Part shown: positions 6,495 through 6,769 of the stretch, one piece after another
How positions within the stretch are numbered: position 1 is the stretch's first letter
How the letters are laid out: every line of letters starts with the position of its first letter
Origin: Hyphomicrobiales bacterium
GTDB taxonomy: Bacteria; Pseudomonadota; Alphaproteobacteria; Rhizobiales; Aestuariivirgaceae
Assembly: GCA_023266715.1 (NCBI GenBank)
Contig: JAHFPK010000153.1
Span: 1-6,769, forward strand
Direction: 5' to 3'
Length of the DNA: 6,769 bases
Position numbers and translations under genes: made by a program
Notes under the pieces: generated by a model
Databases searched by the model: none
Seen by the model: only the letters and a program-made list of their open reading frames with translations
What the model was told of the DNA's origin: nothing

Positions 6495-6769
6495 CTAGTT
6501 TTTGAGCCGGTACCCGGTTCTGAATATCCAGGCGATGATGGCAAGGCAGGCGGCAAGGAAAGCCCCCATCACAAGGAGACTCGCACCGATGCTCACGTCG
6601 GTCATGCCGAAGAAACTCCAGCGCAGAAGCGAGATCAGGTAAACCACCGGGTTGAACAGGCTGACCGTCTGCCAAAAGGGCGGCAGCATTTCGATGGCAT
6701 AGAAGCTGCCGCCGAGGAAAGTAAGCGGCGTCACCACCAGAAGCGGCACCAGTTGCAACTGCTCGAAGC
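6495..6769 (-). CDS. ABC-2 type transporter permease, C-terminal 90 residues only
   Basis: This is the 3' end of a minus-strand gene that enters from the right edge; its start is outside the window. The 90 visible residues are strongly hydrophobic. They contain the segment PLTFLGGSFYAIEMLPPFWQ, then NPVVYLISLLRW, a final membrane helix around LLVMGAFLAACLAIIAWIF, and a short positively charged tail GYRLKN. This matches the C-terminus of ABC-2 family export permeases of the YadH/NodJ/DrrB type, which pair with a separate ATPase to export drugs, polysaccharides or lipids. The substrate cannot be told from this part. An internal TTG near 6758 is not the true start, because the frame stays open to the edge. 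It is convergent with hutH and functionally unrelated. Its TAG stop lies inside the terminal inverted repeat. Confidence 0.88.
   Translation of the reverse strand, partial: FEQLQLVPLLVVTPLTFLGGSFYAIEMLPPFWQTVSLFNPVVYLISLLRWSFFGMTDVSIGASLLVMGAFLAACLAIIAWIFRTGYRLKN

Larger units (their letters stand above)
6268..6497. repeat. Long imperfect inverted repeat filling the convergent intergenic gap
   Basis: The gap between hutH and the ABC permease (6271-6494) holds no credible gene but is organised as one large imperfect palindrome centred near 6383. Its ends are TAGAGCCTGATTA (6268-6280) and, read on the other strand from 6497, TAGGGCGTGATCA, which match at 10 of 13 positions. The flanks align loosely after that. 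Arms 6321-6338 and 6425-6442 pair again as GC-rich purine/pyrimidine tracts, and the centre is a perfect 15-bp stem. It resembles the GC-rich palindromic intergenic repeats (RIME-like, MITE-like) common in Rhizobiales genomes, but I cannot assign a named family. No transposase is present. A bidirectional transcription barrier is a plausible role. There is no U-run after any stem, so it is not a canonical intrinsic terminator. Confidence 0.75.

Noticed and set aside
1..6769. CRISPR array, tRNA or other RNA gene, phage or transposase genes
   Set aside because: No regularly spaced repeats, cloverleaf-like tRNA sequence or mobile-element protein motif was seen. Nearly all bases are explained by hut genes, the operator region, the palindrome and the permease end.

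Overview
The window is a histidine-utilisation (hut) locus, followed by the tail of an unrelated ABC transporter permease. Five hut genes are recognisable. The sequence suggests an alphaproteobacterium, probably Hyphomicrobiales (Rhizobiales). This rests on protein resemblance (HutI, HutC and HutH read like rhizobial-type proteins), moderately high GC, and a GC-rich intergenic palindrome of a kind common in that group. It is an inference, not a species call.

Layout: positions 1-3328 carry a minus-strand operon in the order hutI (imidazolonepropionase), hutC (GntR/UTRA repressor), hutU (urocanase, cut by the left window edge). A 48-bp divergent control region (3329-3376) holds overlapping AT-rich palindromes, including TGTATATACA, that look like HutC operators. 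Positions 3377-6270 carry a plus-strand operon of hutF (formimidoylglutamate deiminase) and hutH (histidine ammonia-lyase). All three junctions inside the operons (hutI/hutC, hutC/hutU, hutF/hutH) are 4-bp start/stop overlaps, suggesting translational coupling.

Pathway: HutH turns L-histidine into urocanate and ammonia. HutU hydrates urocanate to imidazolonepropionate. HutI opens the ring to N-formimidoyl-L-glutamate. HutF deiminates this to N-formyl-L-glutamate and ammonia. This is the five-step route, which needs an N-formylglutamate deformylase (HutG) that is not in the window. It may lie beyond hutU, past the left edge. HutC homologues are released by urocanate, so the control region and the embedded hutC would form a substrate-induced, self-regulated circuit.

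The convergent gap after hutH (6271-6494) contains no gene. It is almost entirely an imperfect inverted repeat that reaches from the hutH stop codon to the ABC permease stop codon, with nested smaller hairpins.

I found no CRISPR array, RNA gene, phage gene or insertion-sequence transposase, and no convincing new biological system. The points most worth a second look are the compact operator region and the stop-to-stop palindrome.
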